Source: Clostridia bacterium (GTDB taxonomy: Bacteria > Bacillota > Clostridia > Christensenellales > CAG-138). From it: DNA of 28,108 bases. The number at the start of each line of letters is the position of its first letter. The stretch's first letter is position 1. The notes under the pieces are model-generated. The model saw only the letters and a program-made list of their open reading frames with translations, was not told the DNA's origin and searched no databases. The stretch lies in contig JAEDIC010000022.1 in NCBI GenBank assembly GCA_016292635.1, positions 1 through 28,108 on the forward strand. Direction: 5' to 3'. Shown here piece after piece: positions 7,938 through 15,870 of the stretch. Position numbers and translations under genes: made by a program.

Positions 7938-9059
7938 TCATATGGATTCGATGTTTCTGGATATGTTCAGCAGTATTCCTACCGCTGCCATGAATATTAT
8001 AAGGGATGTGCCGCCTGCGCTAATAAAGGGCAGCGTCTGTCCCGTAGGGGGCACAGAGCTTGTGGCAACGCCTATGTTTACCGCCACCTGCAAGGCAAGC
8101 ACGCAGGTTATGCCGGCGGCAAGCAGGCTGCCGAATCTATCCTTGCAGCGGGCCGCAATGCGTATACCACGACAGGTAAGGAAGAAATATGCGGCGATTA
8201 CCGCCACACAGCCCACAAAGCCCAGCTCCTCGCCTATTATGGCAAAGATAAAGTCGCTTTCGCCGTATGTGAGGAACAGCAGCTTCTGGGTGGAAAAATT
8301 CAATCCCTTGCCAAAAAGGCCGCCGCTTCCCAGAGCGTAAAGGGACTGTATCAGCTGATAGCCGTTGCCCTGAGGGTCTGCCCAGGGGTTAGTGAATATG
8401 GTAAGCCTCGCCCAGCGGTATTCCTCCATGGAGGCCGCAAGAAAGAATACCGGCACCGCCAGCAGGCACAATCCCACCAGATGCCGCATATCCGCCCCAC
8501 CGAGAAACAGCATTACGAAGCCTATGAGCATTACTATCATCATCATGGACATATTTCTCTGCATAAGCAGCGTTACGCATATGGTGAACATGATGATGAG
8601 CAGCGGGATTACCCCGTGAACAAAGTCCTTCATCCTTGCGGGATGCCTTGCCATAAAGGACGCCATATAAAGTATAAGCGCAAATTTCGCGAACTCGGAA
8701 GGCTGGAAGGTGAACAGGTCGAATACATTCAGCCATCTTCTTGCGCCGTTTATCTCCTCGCCCCAGAATACCGTCATTATCATCAGTATTATGGTTGCGG
8801 CAAGGGCCAGAGTACGGTATTTTTCCCAGCGATGATAGTCTATATGGGAAAGGGCTATCATCACCGCAAGGCCCGCCGCCAGATACTTGGCCTGATTTTT
8901 AAGGTAATACATACCGTCATAATTCAGATCCGAATTATTCTGGGCGTAATAATAGCTTGCGGAAAACACCATGACAAGACCAAAGGCGCACAGCAGCAAT
9001 ACGGTGATATACAGTACAAAATCCATCTGGCCCTGTCCCCTGGTGGATTTCTTTTCCAT
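7938..9059 (-). CDS. ftsW: SEDS peptidoglycan glycosyltransferase FtsW (SpoVE-like)
   Basis: Polymerises lipid II glycan strands at the septum together with the class B PBP encoded upstream. The 373-residue protein has about 10 hydrophobic segments. Family hallmarks are NGARRWLN (about 104-111), FQPSEFAKFALI (about 117-128), the long extracellular loop with NPWADPQGNGYQLIQSL that contains the catalytic Asp, LYALGSGGLFGKGL, and PPTGQTLPFISAGGTSL near the end. The ORF follows murD by 35 bases. In sporulating Firmicutes the paralogue at this locus is often SpoVE; sequence alone here does not separate division from cortex roles. Confidence 0.97.
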   Translation of the reverse strand: MEKKSTRGQGQMDFVLYITVLLLCAFGLVMVFSASYYYAQNNSDLNYDGMYYLKNQAKYLAAGLAVMIALSHIDYHRWEKYRTLALAATIILMIMTVFWGEEINGARRWLNVFDLFTFQPSEFAKFALILYMASFMARHPARMKDFVHGVIPLLIIMFTICVTLLMQRNMSMMMIVMLIGFVMLFLGGADMRHLVGLCLLAVPVFFLAASMEEYRWARLTIFTNPWADPQGNGYQLIQSLYALGSGGLFGKGLNFSTQKLLFLTYGESDFIFAIIGEELGFVGCVAVIAAYFFLTCRGIRIAARCKDRFGSLLAAGITCVLALQVAVNIGVATSSVPPTGQTLPFISAGGTSLIIFMAAVGILLNISRNIESI

Positions 9060-9094
9060 GGCTGCGCCTCCTTTCCCGGCAATGTACGCTGTAA

Positions 9095-10459
9095 TTACAG
9101 TTTATTCACTATATCCTTGAATATATCTCCCCGCTGCTCAAAATTGTCAAACTGGCCCCAACTGGCAGCCGCAGGAGAAAGCAGCACCGTGCATCCCGGG
9201 CCTGCAAGTTCCCCTGCCCGGCGTATCATGCCTTCAAAATCCCCGTACCATTCCTCTATCTCGCCGTATCCGGTGCGCGCCGCCGCGTCCTTTATGGCAG
9301 GGATATTGCAGCCGGATGCGATTACCGCCTTTACGGTATTGCCGAATACCCGAAACAGGGGAGCGAAATCGCTCTTTTTGTCATAATCCCCCACGCCCAG
9401 CATAAGCACCGTGGGCCTATCCATAGCCTGCACAGCCTTTATGGTGGAATCCGGGTTGGTGCCCTTGGAGTCGTTTACATAGCGAACCCCATCCACCTCT
9501 CTTACAAACTCTATGCGGTGCTCAACGCCGCCAAATGAGCGGAGGCCTCTGCACACCGCCTCCGGATCAAGGCCCATGCACAGTGCCAATGAGGCGGCGC
9601 ACATGGCATTCTCAAGGTTGTGATCGCCGGGTATTTTCAGCTCGCTGCGGTGTACGAGCTTTATCTCTCTGCCGTCCAGCCGCCATACCATTCGCCCGTC
9701 CACAACGCTCATGCCCTCATCAAGCTTCCGCTTCTGGGAGAAGTATACTACCCTCGCCCTGGTGAGCTTTGCCATATCCCGTACGGTGGGGTCGTCGTAA
9801 TTCAGCACCGCGAAGTCATCCGGCGTCTGGTTTTCAAAGCCCCTGCACTTGGCAGCGATGTAATTTTCCATTTTATACTGAAACCTGTTAAGGTGATCCT
9901 CGGTGATATTCAGCATACCGAAAGCATTGGGACGAAACTCCGCTATGCTCTCAAGCTGCAAAGCCGCAACCTCCGCAACGACGGTATCCCCTGCGCCCAC
10001 CTCCATGGCCTTCTCTGTAATGGGCACGCCGATATTACCAAGCACAAAGGTATTTTCTCCCGCCGCCTTGAAAAGCGCTCCCGTCAGGGCTGTGGTGGTG
10101 GTTTTACCGTTGGTGCCGCTTATGCATACAAAGCGGCTTTTCCTGCTGCAATAGCGATAGCCAAGCTCTATCTCTCCTATCACCTCAATGCCCATCTCTT
10201 TCGCCTTAAGGGCGAAGGGCTTGAATATGGGAATAACGGGGCTGAGCACCAGCATATCCACCCCATTTAGCAGCGTTTCGGGATCCGCGCCCAGCCTGTC
10301 GGTATATTCTATTTGGGAAAGCGCCTCTTTAAGACCCGGAATCTCAGCCTTCATGTCGTTTATAATAACATTCCAGCCGTTTTTATACAGCAGTATGGCG
10401 CTGGCAATGCCGCTTTTCGCCATGCCGCATATAAGGGCCGTCTTTTTGCCGTTTGTCAT
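9095..10459 (-). CDS. murD: UDP-N-acetylmuramoylalanine--D-glutamate ligase MurD
   Basis: Adds D-glutamate to UDP-MurNAc-L-Ala using ATP. The 454-residue protein has the UDP-binding N-terminal domain (CGMAKSGIAS, 11-20), the ATP loop GTNGKTTTT (115-123), and NITEDHLNRF (184-193), then the C-terminal ligase domain with HRIEFV and NDSKGTNPDST. Some motifs depart from the common form: EVAALQLE (163-170) where most MurD have EVSSFQLE, LSPVIP where LSPGIP is usual, and SPAAASWGQFDNFEQRG near the C-terminus where SPACASFD is common. The enzyme still looks intact. GGGGAGG lies about 7 bases before the ATG. It has its own promoter at about 10501 after a 266-base gap. Confidence 0.95.
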   Translation of the reverse strand: MTNGKKTALICGMAKSGIASAILLYKNGWNVIINDMKAEIPGLKEALSQIEYTDRLGADPETLLNGVDMLVLSPVIPIFKPFALKAKEMGIEVIGEIELGYRYCSRKSRFVCISGTNGKTTTTALTGALFKAAGENTFVLGNIGVPITEKAMEVGAGDTVVAEVAALQLESIAEFRPNAFGMLNITEDHLNRFQYKMENYIAAKCRGFENQTPDDFAVLNYDDPTVRDMAKLTRARVVYFSQKRKLDEGMSVVDGRMVWRLDGREIKLVHRSELKIPGDHNLENAMCAASLALCMGLDPEAVCRGLRSFGGVEHRIEFVREVDGVRYVNDSKGTNPDSTIKAVQAMDRPTVLMLGVGDYDKKSDFAPLFRVFGNTVKAVIASGCNIPAIKDAAARTGYGEIEEWYGDFEGMIRRAGELAGPGCTVLLSPAAASWGQFDNFEQRGDIFKDIVNKL

Positions 10460-10476
10460 AAGATTTCCTCCCCGTA

Positions 10477-10488
10477 GGGCGTTCGCCC
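10477..10488 (-). promoter_or_regulatory. Small palindrome in the murD 5' leader
   Basis: GGGCGAACGCCC reads the same on both strands. It would lie near the 5' end of a transcript from the murD promoter, just before the ribosome-binding site. It may stabilise the leader or bind a protein; no factor is recognised. Confidence 0.3.
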
Positions 10489-10500
10489 GAATATTTTTAT

Positions 10501-10509
10501 ATTATACCA
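10501..10509 (-). promoter_or_regulatory. Extended -10 promoter for murD
   Basis: The minus strand reads TGGTATAAT: a perfect TATAAT with the TGN extension. No good -35 is seen 17 bases upstream, which extended -10 promoters tolerate. It lies about 40 bases before the murD start and just after the U-run of the structured element. Confidence 0.65.
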
Positions 10510-10527
10510 TATACACTAAAAAACCTA

Positions 10528-10661
10528 TAAAAAAGAGCCGCCCGATGTAGCCAAGGTGTTTGAGGCAGCGAGCCACGTCCTGCCTCAAACCCCTTGCATC
10601 CGCCTGCCGTGCCAAGCGCCAAAGAACCACGGCGTATTACGGACCCTTGCCACCGGGCGGC
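10528..10661 (-). ncRNA. Structured RNA-like element between mraY and murD
   Basis: An outer stem GCCGCCCG / CGGGCGGC (10654-10661 with 10537-10544) continues inward as 10645-10653 with 10547-10556, with one bulge. Inside are two hairpins. The first pairs 10640-10644 with 10598-10602 and 10628-10633 with 10606-10611, around a 16-base loop. The second is a perfect 11-bp stem, 10580-10590 with 10558-10568, with an 11-base loop. Two pairs (one in the outer stem, one in the first hairpin) are G-U in minus-strand RNA but A-C mismatches on the plus strand, so the minus strand is the likely RNA. A T-rich run (TCTTTTTT) follows directly. No open frame of note covers it. No known RNA family is recognised; a non-coding RNA, a leader element or a genomic repeat are all possible. 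Confidence 0.55.
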
Positions 10662-10679
10662 AAATAAAACTTGGGTATC

Positions 10680-10698
10680 GCAGGGGCGTTTCCCCTGC
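10680..10698 (-). terminator. Weak terminator-like hairpin after mraY
   Basis: Stem GCAGGGG / CCCCTGC with a 5-base loop begins 28 bases after the mraY stop. The nearest T-run on the minus strand (TTTTATTT) starts about 10 bases beyond it, so termination is doubtful on its own. Confidence 0.4.
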
Positions 10699-10725
10699 CT
10701 TCGGGTAAAGGATATATTCGACGAT

Positions 10726-11745
10726 TTATAGGAATGCCAGCAGGCAGACCAGGCAAAGTATAGTGGTCACTATCATGTACCCGGCAACTATGCGGGTCTC
10801 TGAGTGGCCGAGGAGTTCAAAATGATGATGCAGCGGGGCCATTTTGAATATGCGCTTTTTATTTCGCAGCTTATATGAACCCACCTGAAGTATAACGCTC
10901 ACGGCGCTGGCCACAAAGCATGCCCCCATTATGGGCAGCAGCAGCACGGCCCGGGAGAATATCGCCATTGAAGCTATCGCTCCGCCAAGAGCCAAAGAGC
11001 CGGTATCTCCCATGAATACCTTTGCGGGATAGCTGTTGTATCTCAGGAAGCCCAGCACCCCGCCCGCAACCGCCGCAGAGAACACCGCCATGGAATTCAG
11101 CTCAGCAGCGTATTGAGTCTCTGCAGCCTGTCCCATGTCTACGGGAGAGGCGGCGGCAACGGCCATATAGAGGAATATAACCGTCATGGTCAGGCAGTAC
11201 ACAAGGCTTACGCCGGAGGACAGCCCGTCCAGTCCATCGGTAAGGTTTACGCTGTTCACCGTGCCTATCACTATGAACACGATAAAGGGAATATAGAAAT
11301 TGCCAAGCTCCCATTCCACATCAAAGAAGGGAAGGTATATGGATGTGCCCACAAAGGGGCTCCTCTTTGCATATACCGCCAGAATTACCGCTATGAGGAA
11401 CTGGGCGATTATCTTCTGGTATGCCCTTAGGCCATCGGTATTCTTGCGCTTTACCTTGAGGAAATCATCCAGAAAGCCAACCAGTGCGAAAGCCACCGTA
11501 ACCAGCAGCGCCGGCATTGCCAGCTCATATGCCGATGAACCGAATATCAGCGTTGCCGCCGCAATACCCAGTATGAACATCATACCGCCCATGGTGGGTG
11601 TGCCGGCTTTTTTAAGATGGGACTGGGGTCCTAGTTCCCTTTCACTCTGACCGAATTTCAGCCTGTGCAACATTGGAATAAATACCGGCCCTGCGGCTAT
11701 GGTCACTGCGGTGCTGAGCAGCAGCGCGTATATTGCGTATTTCAT
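10726..11745 (-). CDS. mraY: Phospho-N-acetylmuramoyl-pentapeptide-transferase MraY
   Basis: Integral membrane enzyme that joins phospho-MurNAc-pentapeptide to undecaprenyl phosphate to make lipid I. The 339-residue protein has about 10 membrane helices. Catalytic motifs are all present: GFLDDFLK (90-97), NSVNLTDGLDGL (164-175), the segment FMGDTGSLALG, and the cytoplasmic histidine motif APLHHHFE near the C-terminus. The N-terminal cytoplasmic motif GTPTMGG (48-54) is intact. GGGGAGGAG lies about 5 bases before the ATG, 18 bases after murE. murF, often found between murE and mraY, is missing, as in Bacillus. Confidence 0.98.
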   Translation of the reverse strand: MKYAIYALLLSTAVTIAAGPVFIPMLHRLKFGQSERELGPQSHLKKAGTPTMGGMMFILGIAAATLIFGSSAYELAMPALLVTVAFALVGFLDDFLKVKRKNTDGLRAYQKIIAQFLIAVILAVYAKRSPFVGTSIYLPFFDVEWELGNFYIPFIVFIVIGTVNSVNLTDGLDGLSSGVSLVYCLTMTVIFLYMAVAAASPVDMGQAAETQYAAELNSMAVFSAAVAGGVLGFLRYNSYPAKVFMGDTGSLALGGAIASMAIFSRAVLLLPIMGACFVASAVSVILQVGSYKLRNKKRIFKMAPLHHHFELLGHSETRIVAGYMIVTTILCLVCLLAFL

Positions 11746-11763
11746 GGTTCTCCTCCCCGGGGC

Positions 11764-13197
11764 TTACAGGCCGAGTATCTCAGCCACTATCTCCTTCTCG
11801 TCAAAGTGATGCTTGCCGCCGTTTATCTCCTGGTAATTCTCATGTCCCTTGCCCGCCAGTATTATCACGTCGTTCTTCCTGGCGTTTTTAAGAGCATATT
11901 CTATAGCATCCCGGCGGTTTTCTATCACGATATACTCGCAGCCGGATTTTTTAACTCCGTCTTCCACGCTGGCAATTATCTGCATGGGGTCTTCGGAGCG
12001 GGGATTATCCGAAGTTACTATTGCGAAATCCGAGAATCTGCCCGCAATTTCGCCCATTATGGGACGCTTTGCCTGATCCCGGTCGCCGCCGCAGCCAAAG
12101 AGGGTAACTACTCTGCCCGTTGCAAAGCCCCGAACGGTTTTAAGGAGATTCTCCAGCGCGTCCGGAGTATGGGCGTAGTCCAACAGCACGGTAAACTCAT
12201 TCTTGCCGGTGGGCAGAGGCTCAAGGCGTCCGCTTACGCCAACCATATGCTCAAGGCCGTACTTTATGGAATCCAGCGTCCAGCCAAGGGCAAGGGCTAT
12301 GCCCGCCGCGCTCATTGCGTTGAACACGGAAAACAGGCCTGGGATAGGTACGTTGAACCGGGAAGTGACATTGCGATAGTTGAAATCAAACTGTACACCA
12401 CGGGTGGTTATGTCTATCTCGCTGGCGGTAACATCCGCCTTCTCCCTTACGCCAACGGTCAGCACGGGCAGGTTCATGCCCGCCACCATATCCGCCGCAT
12501 AGGAATCGTCAAGATTTATAACCGCCTTTTTGCACTGGGCAAACAGGAGCTTCTTGGCGGCAAAGTAGTTTTCAAAGGTCTTATGATAGTCAAGGTGATC
12601 CTGAGTAAGGTTTGTGAAGCAGCCCACGTCATATGTGATGCCGTGTACACGCTTCTGATCCAGGGAGTGGGAGGATACTTCCATTATCACCACGTCCACG
12701 TTTTCGTCCTTCATCTGGCGCAGTATACGCTGAAGATCCACGCTTTCGGGTGTGGTGCGCTCGGTGTCGATTATTATATCCCCTATCATGTTGCGGATGG
12801 TGCCTATAAGGCCCACCTTCTTGCCCATGCGCTCAGCGATTGCCTTGAGCATATATGACGTGCTGGTCTTGCCGTTTGTTCCGGTTATACCCACCATAAC
12901 CATTTCGTCGGCAGGATTTCCGTAATATGCGGCAGCCATCTCCGCCATTGCTATGCGGGTATTCTCAACCAGTATCTGGGGTATGTCTATATCCAGCTTT
13001 CTCTCCACCACCAGCGCCGCGGCGCCGGCCTCTACGGCCTGTGGAGCGTACTTATGTCCGTCGGCAAGTGTGCCAACCACGCAGCAGAATACATCTCCCT
13101 TTTCCACTTTGCGGGAATTGTATTTAAGCTCCTTTACCTCCACATCCTCGCCAATGAGGGTATGGGCGGTGGGCTTCGCCAAACAGCTCAGCAGCAT
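11764..13197 (-). CDS. murE: UDP-MurNAc-tripeptide synthetase MurE (meso-diaminopimelate type)
   Basis: Adds the third amino acid of the stem peptide. The ATP loop GTNGKTST (106-113), MEVSSHSLDQ, NLTQDHLDYH and LDYAHTPDAL are all standard. The motif DNPR at 397-400 is the signature for meso-diaminopimelate rather than lysine, so the wall is predicted to be DAP type. The start is put at the ATG at 13197 (477 residues): AAGGAGG runs directly into an ATG at 13203, which leaves no spacer, but sits 6 bases before 13197. It follows the PBP gene by 15 bases. Confidence 0.97.
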   Translation of the reverse strand: MLLSCLAKPTAHTLIGEDVEVKELKYNSRKVEKGDVFCCVVGTLADGHKYAPQAVEAGAAALVVERKLDIDIPQILVENTRIAMAEMAAAYYGNPADEMVMVGITGTNGKTSTSYMLKAIAERMGKKVGLIGTIRNMIGDIIIDTERTTPESVDLQRILRQMKDENVDVVIMEVSSHSLDQKRVHGITYDVGCFTNLTQDHLDYHKTFENYFAAKKLLFAQCKKAVINLDDSYAADMVAGMNLPVLTVGVREKADVTASEIDITTRGVQFDFNYRNVTSRFNVPIPGLFSVFNAMSAAGIALALGWTLDSIKYGLEHMVGVSGRLEPLPTGKNEFTVLLDYAHTPDALENLLKTVRGFATGRVVTLFGCGGDRDQAKRPIMGEIAGRFSDFAIVTSDNPRSEDPMQIIASVEDGVKKSGCEYIVIENRRDAIEYALKNARKNDVIILAGKGHENYQEINGGKHHFDEKEIVAEILGL

Positions 13198-13212
13198 GGT
13201 CATCCTCCTTCG

Positions 13213-15384
13213 TTATTCCTCTGGTTCCTTCATAAGATCGATATTTGAAAACTCCACCAGTACCTCTGTGCCGGAGGGCACCTGTTCTCCCGCAGCGGGA
13301 ACCTGCCTTATGGCGGTGCCGGTCTGGTCCTCGGGTTCTATTCGTATGATAAGGCCCTTATCAGCCAGGGCGTCATTCGCCGCAAGGCGGGTCTTGCCGA
13401 CAACGTCTGGCACTGTTACAAGCTCGCTGGTAACCTCGCCTACTTCGATATTTGTGGCCTCGGTATACAGCAGCACGTCGGTATTTTTCTGCACCTGCTC
13501 ATTTGCCGCGGGCACCTGAGCCGTAACCATAAGGGTAACATCGTCCTGATATTCCGCATTAAGGCCCTCATCTTTCAGCACAGCCCTGGCTTCCTCTATG
13601 GTAAGGCCGGTTATATCCGGCACGCTTACGGTGCTTGCGTTTTCCGTGGGAAGGTAGCCGTAATGGCGAAGGGTCTCCTCCATTACCTGCTTTACAAACG
13701 GCGCCGCCACGGTGCTTCCGAATATGGTACCCACCTTGGGCTCATCCACCAGTATCAGGCAGACGTATTCGGGATCATCCGCTGGGGCAAAGCCTATGAA
13801 GGAAGCTATCAGCTTGCCGTCGGCTATCTGCCCGTTTTCGTATTTCTGGGCGGTGCCTGTTTTGCCGCCTACCCGATATCCGGGAATGGAGGCGTTCCTG
13901 CCGCTGCCCTCGGATACTACGGATTCCAGTATCTCCCTCACCTTTGCGCTGGTGTTTTCGCTTACCACCCGGCGCACCACGGTGGGCTGGTTTTTTTGTA
14001 TTACGCGGCCCTCCTGAGACACTATGCTGTCCACAACATAGGGCTGCATCAGCTCACCGCCGTTTACCGCCGCGCATACCGCCGTGCAAAGCTGTATGGG
14101 CGTTACCGCTATGCTCTGACCGAAGCCTATGCGGGCAAGGGTATTGTCTTTTATGTATTTTTCATGGGTCACTATGCCCGAGGTTTCGCCGTTCAGGCCG
14201 CTGCCCGTGGAGGACCCGAAACCGAAGGCATATATGTAATCGTAAAATGTGGAATTGCCCATGGTGAGCGCCATCCGCATAAAGGCCGGATTGCATGAAT
14301 TCTGCACCGCTTTGGGCAGCGTCTGATGACCGTGACCGCCGCTCTTCCAGCACTTAATCCTCTCGCCGTTGGCCAGGGTATAGCTGCCGCCGCAGTCAAA
14401 TTCGGTGGTATCGTTTACCGCGCCGCTGTCTATCGCGGCAGAAAGGGTAACTATCTTGAAAGTGGAACCCGGCTCATATGCGTCCGCAACTATCCTGTTG
14501 CGGGAGAGGGAATTTAAGAGAGCCACATCGCTTCTGGGCGGGTTGTTGGGATCATAATCCGGCTGGGTAGACATTGCCAATATCTCGCCGGTATTGCAGT
14601 TCATTATGATGCCCTGCGCGGATTCCGCATTGTTCACCTCCAGGGCTTCCTTCAGCGCCTTTTCAAGGAAGGACTGCACCACGCTGTCGGTTGTCAGTAT
14701 TATGTCGCAGCCGTCTACCGGCTCAAGTATCTCCTGGGAACCGTAGGCTATGGCCTTGCCTGCCCGGTCTGTTTCTGTTATCATACGGCCGTTTTCGCCG
14801 GCCAGATATTTTTCAAATTTCTGTTCCAGTCCCGCCTGGCCTACGCCGTCCACGGTAGTAAAGCCCAGCAGCTGTGAAAACAGGCTGCCCTCGGGATAAT
14901 ACCGTTTGGAATCTATGGCGGTATAAACGCCGCTGCCCAGCTTGCGGGATGCCAGCTCATCCACCGTCTTCCGCTCCACCTGACGCTTAAGCACCACCTC
15001 CTTGTAGTATACGCCGGAAGCGTTTTGCTTTTGCGCCTGGGCCATAACGTAGTCCTGCTCCATTTCCAGAATGGATGCAAGCTCAGTTACTATTCTAAGC
15101 AGGTCGTCCTTGTTGCTTTCCTGATTGAGCCTGTAGGGATTCAGCAGCACCTTGTAAGCCGTGCCGCTCTGGGCCAGTACTACGCCGTTGCTGTCGGTTA
15201 TTGAGCCCCGGGCTGCGCTGAGGGACGTATCCTGCGTCTGCTGGTCCAGCGCCTTTCGCGACAGCTCCTCGCCCTGGATTATCTGAATCCAGAACAGTCT
15301 GCCGATAAGAAGTATGAAGATCAGCCCAATGCCGCAAAGGGTGATGAACAGTCTTTTTTTGCCGGATACCGCTGATCCTCCCAT
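13213..15384 (-). CDS. spoVD: Class B penicillin-binding protein with two PASTA domains (FtsI/PbpB/SpoVD family)
   Basis: Septal or spore-cortex transpeptidase, the partner of FtsW. The 723-residue protein has a short cytoplasmic end, one membrane anchor (about 11-35), the dimerisation domain with RGSITDSNGVVLA (59-71), and a transpeptidase domain with STFK (catalytic Ser307), SCN (363-365) and KTGTAQ (508-513). Two PASTA repeats follow, starting VSVPDITGL (about 586) and VTVPDVVGK (about 656). Bacillus has two genes here, pbpB with two PASTA domains and spoVD with one. Here a single gene occupies the slot, with the PASTA count of PbpB. The symbol is therefore by position and family, not proof of a spore role. 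GGAGG lies 5 bases before the ATG, 12 bases after ftsL. Confidence 0.93.
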   Translation of the reverse strand: MGGSAVSGKKRLFITLCGIGLIFILLIGRLFWIQIIQGEELSRKALDQQTQDTSLSAARGSITDSNGVVLAQSGTAYKVLLNPYRLNQESNKDDLLRIVTELASILEMEQDYVMAQAQKQNASGVYYKEVVLKRQVERKTVDELASRKLGSGVYTAIDSKRYYPEGSLFSQLLGFTTVDGVGQAGLEQKFEKYLAGENGRMITETDRAGKAIAYGSQEILEPVDGCDIILTTDSVVQSFLEKALKEALEVNNAESAQGIIMNCNTGEILAMSTQPDYDPNNPPRSDVALLNSLSRNRIVADAYEPGSTFKIVTLSAAIDSGAVNDTTEFDCGGSYTLANGERIKCWKSGGHGHQTLPKAVQNSCNPAFMRMALTMGNSTFYDYIYAFGFGSSTGSGLNGETSGIVTHEKYIKDNTLARIGFGQSIAVTPIQLCTAVCAAVNGGELMQPYVVDSIVSQEGRVIQKNQPTVVRRVVSENTSAKVREILESVVSEGSGRNASIPGYRVGGKTGTAQKYENGQIADGKLIASFIGFAPADDPEYVCLILVDEPKVGTIFGSTVAAPFVKQVMEETLRHYGYLPTENASTVSVPDITGLTIEEARAVLKDEGLNAEYQDDVTLMVTAQVPAANEQVQKNTDVLLYTEATNIEVGEVTSELVTVPDVVGKTRLAANDALADKGLIIRIEPEDQTGTAIRQVPAAGEQVPSGTEVLVEFSNIDLMKEPEE

Positions 15385-15396
15385 TGATTCCTCCGC

Positions 15397-15843
15397 TTAT
15401 TGCGGGGAAATCCCCGCACCGGTGCCCTCTATGCTGACTATCTGGGACGCCGCCGGGTAGCCCAGTCCTGCGGCCAACGCCGCCTCCCGGGCTTCTTCAA
15501 GGCTTACCGCGGAATTAAGGCGCACCTCAAGCTCCACAAGCGTCCTCTGGTTTTCTTCTATAGTGGTCCTGTAATCGTTTACCAGCGCATACTGGGCCGC
15601 AATGTCCGCATAGCGGAGCATCACAAGAAGTATGGCTGCCGCCGTCGCCAATATGGCGCAGGTGGTAAGCAGCTTTTGCAGGAGGCTGTAGCTATGAACA
15701 GGCCGTGCAGCCGTCTCCGCCTGCGCCTGCTGCTGTACCTCGGAAGCTTCCTCAGGCTTTGCGACACGATGGGTATACACCCGCATTGCCGGTGATCCCG
15801 CATATACATATTCGCTGTCGATCTTTCGTGCCGCTACTGCCAT
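15397..15843 (-). CDS. ftsL: FtsL-like cell division protein
   Basis: Small bitopic divisome protein of 148 residues. It has an N-terminal cytoplasmic part of about 54 residues, rich in Ala and Gln, one membrane helix (about 55-77), and a short heptad-like coiled coil (about 80-120, DYRTTIEENQRTLVELEVRL). It ends in a small tail, EGTGAGISPQ. FtsL proteins share little sequence; the call rests on topology, size and location between rsmH and the PBP gene. The ribosome-binding site is weak (GGAGCG, about 12 bases before the ATG), so a lower translation rate or a later start is possible. Confidence 0.85.
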   Translation of the reverse strand: MAVAARKIDSEYVYAGSPAMRVYTHRVAKPEEASEVQQQAQAETAARPVHSYSLLQKLLTTCAILATAAAILLVMLRYADIAAQYALVNDYRTTIEENQRTLVELEVRLNSAVSLEEAREAALAAGLGYPAASQIVSIEGTGAGISPQ

Positions 15844-15870
15844 TGTTATTCAACGCTCCGTCCGGTTATT

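Noticed and set aside
7731..9386. A 551-codon plus-strand open frame
   Set aside because: It lies wholly antisense to ftsW and the ends of murA and murD, has the composition expected of a complement frame (many His, Tyr, Gly), no family look and no proper ribosome-binding site.
10537..10661. Transposon or insertion sequence between mraY and murD
   Set aside because: No transposase frame and no target-site duplication seen at the ends; the inverted ends are better explained as the outer stem of a fold, though a small mobile repeat is not excluded.
11665..12858. A 397-codon plus-strand open frame
   Set aside because: Antisense to murE and the start of mraY, whose reading frames are clear and complete. 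It is a by-product of their codon use.
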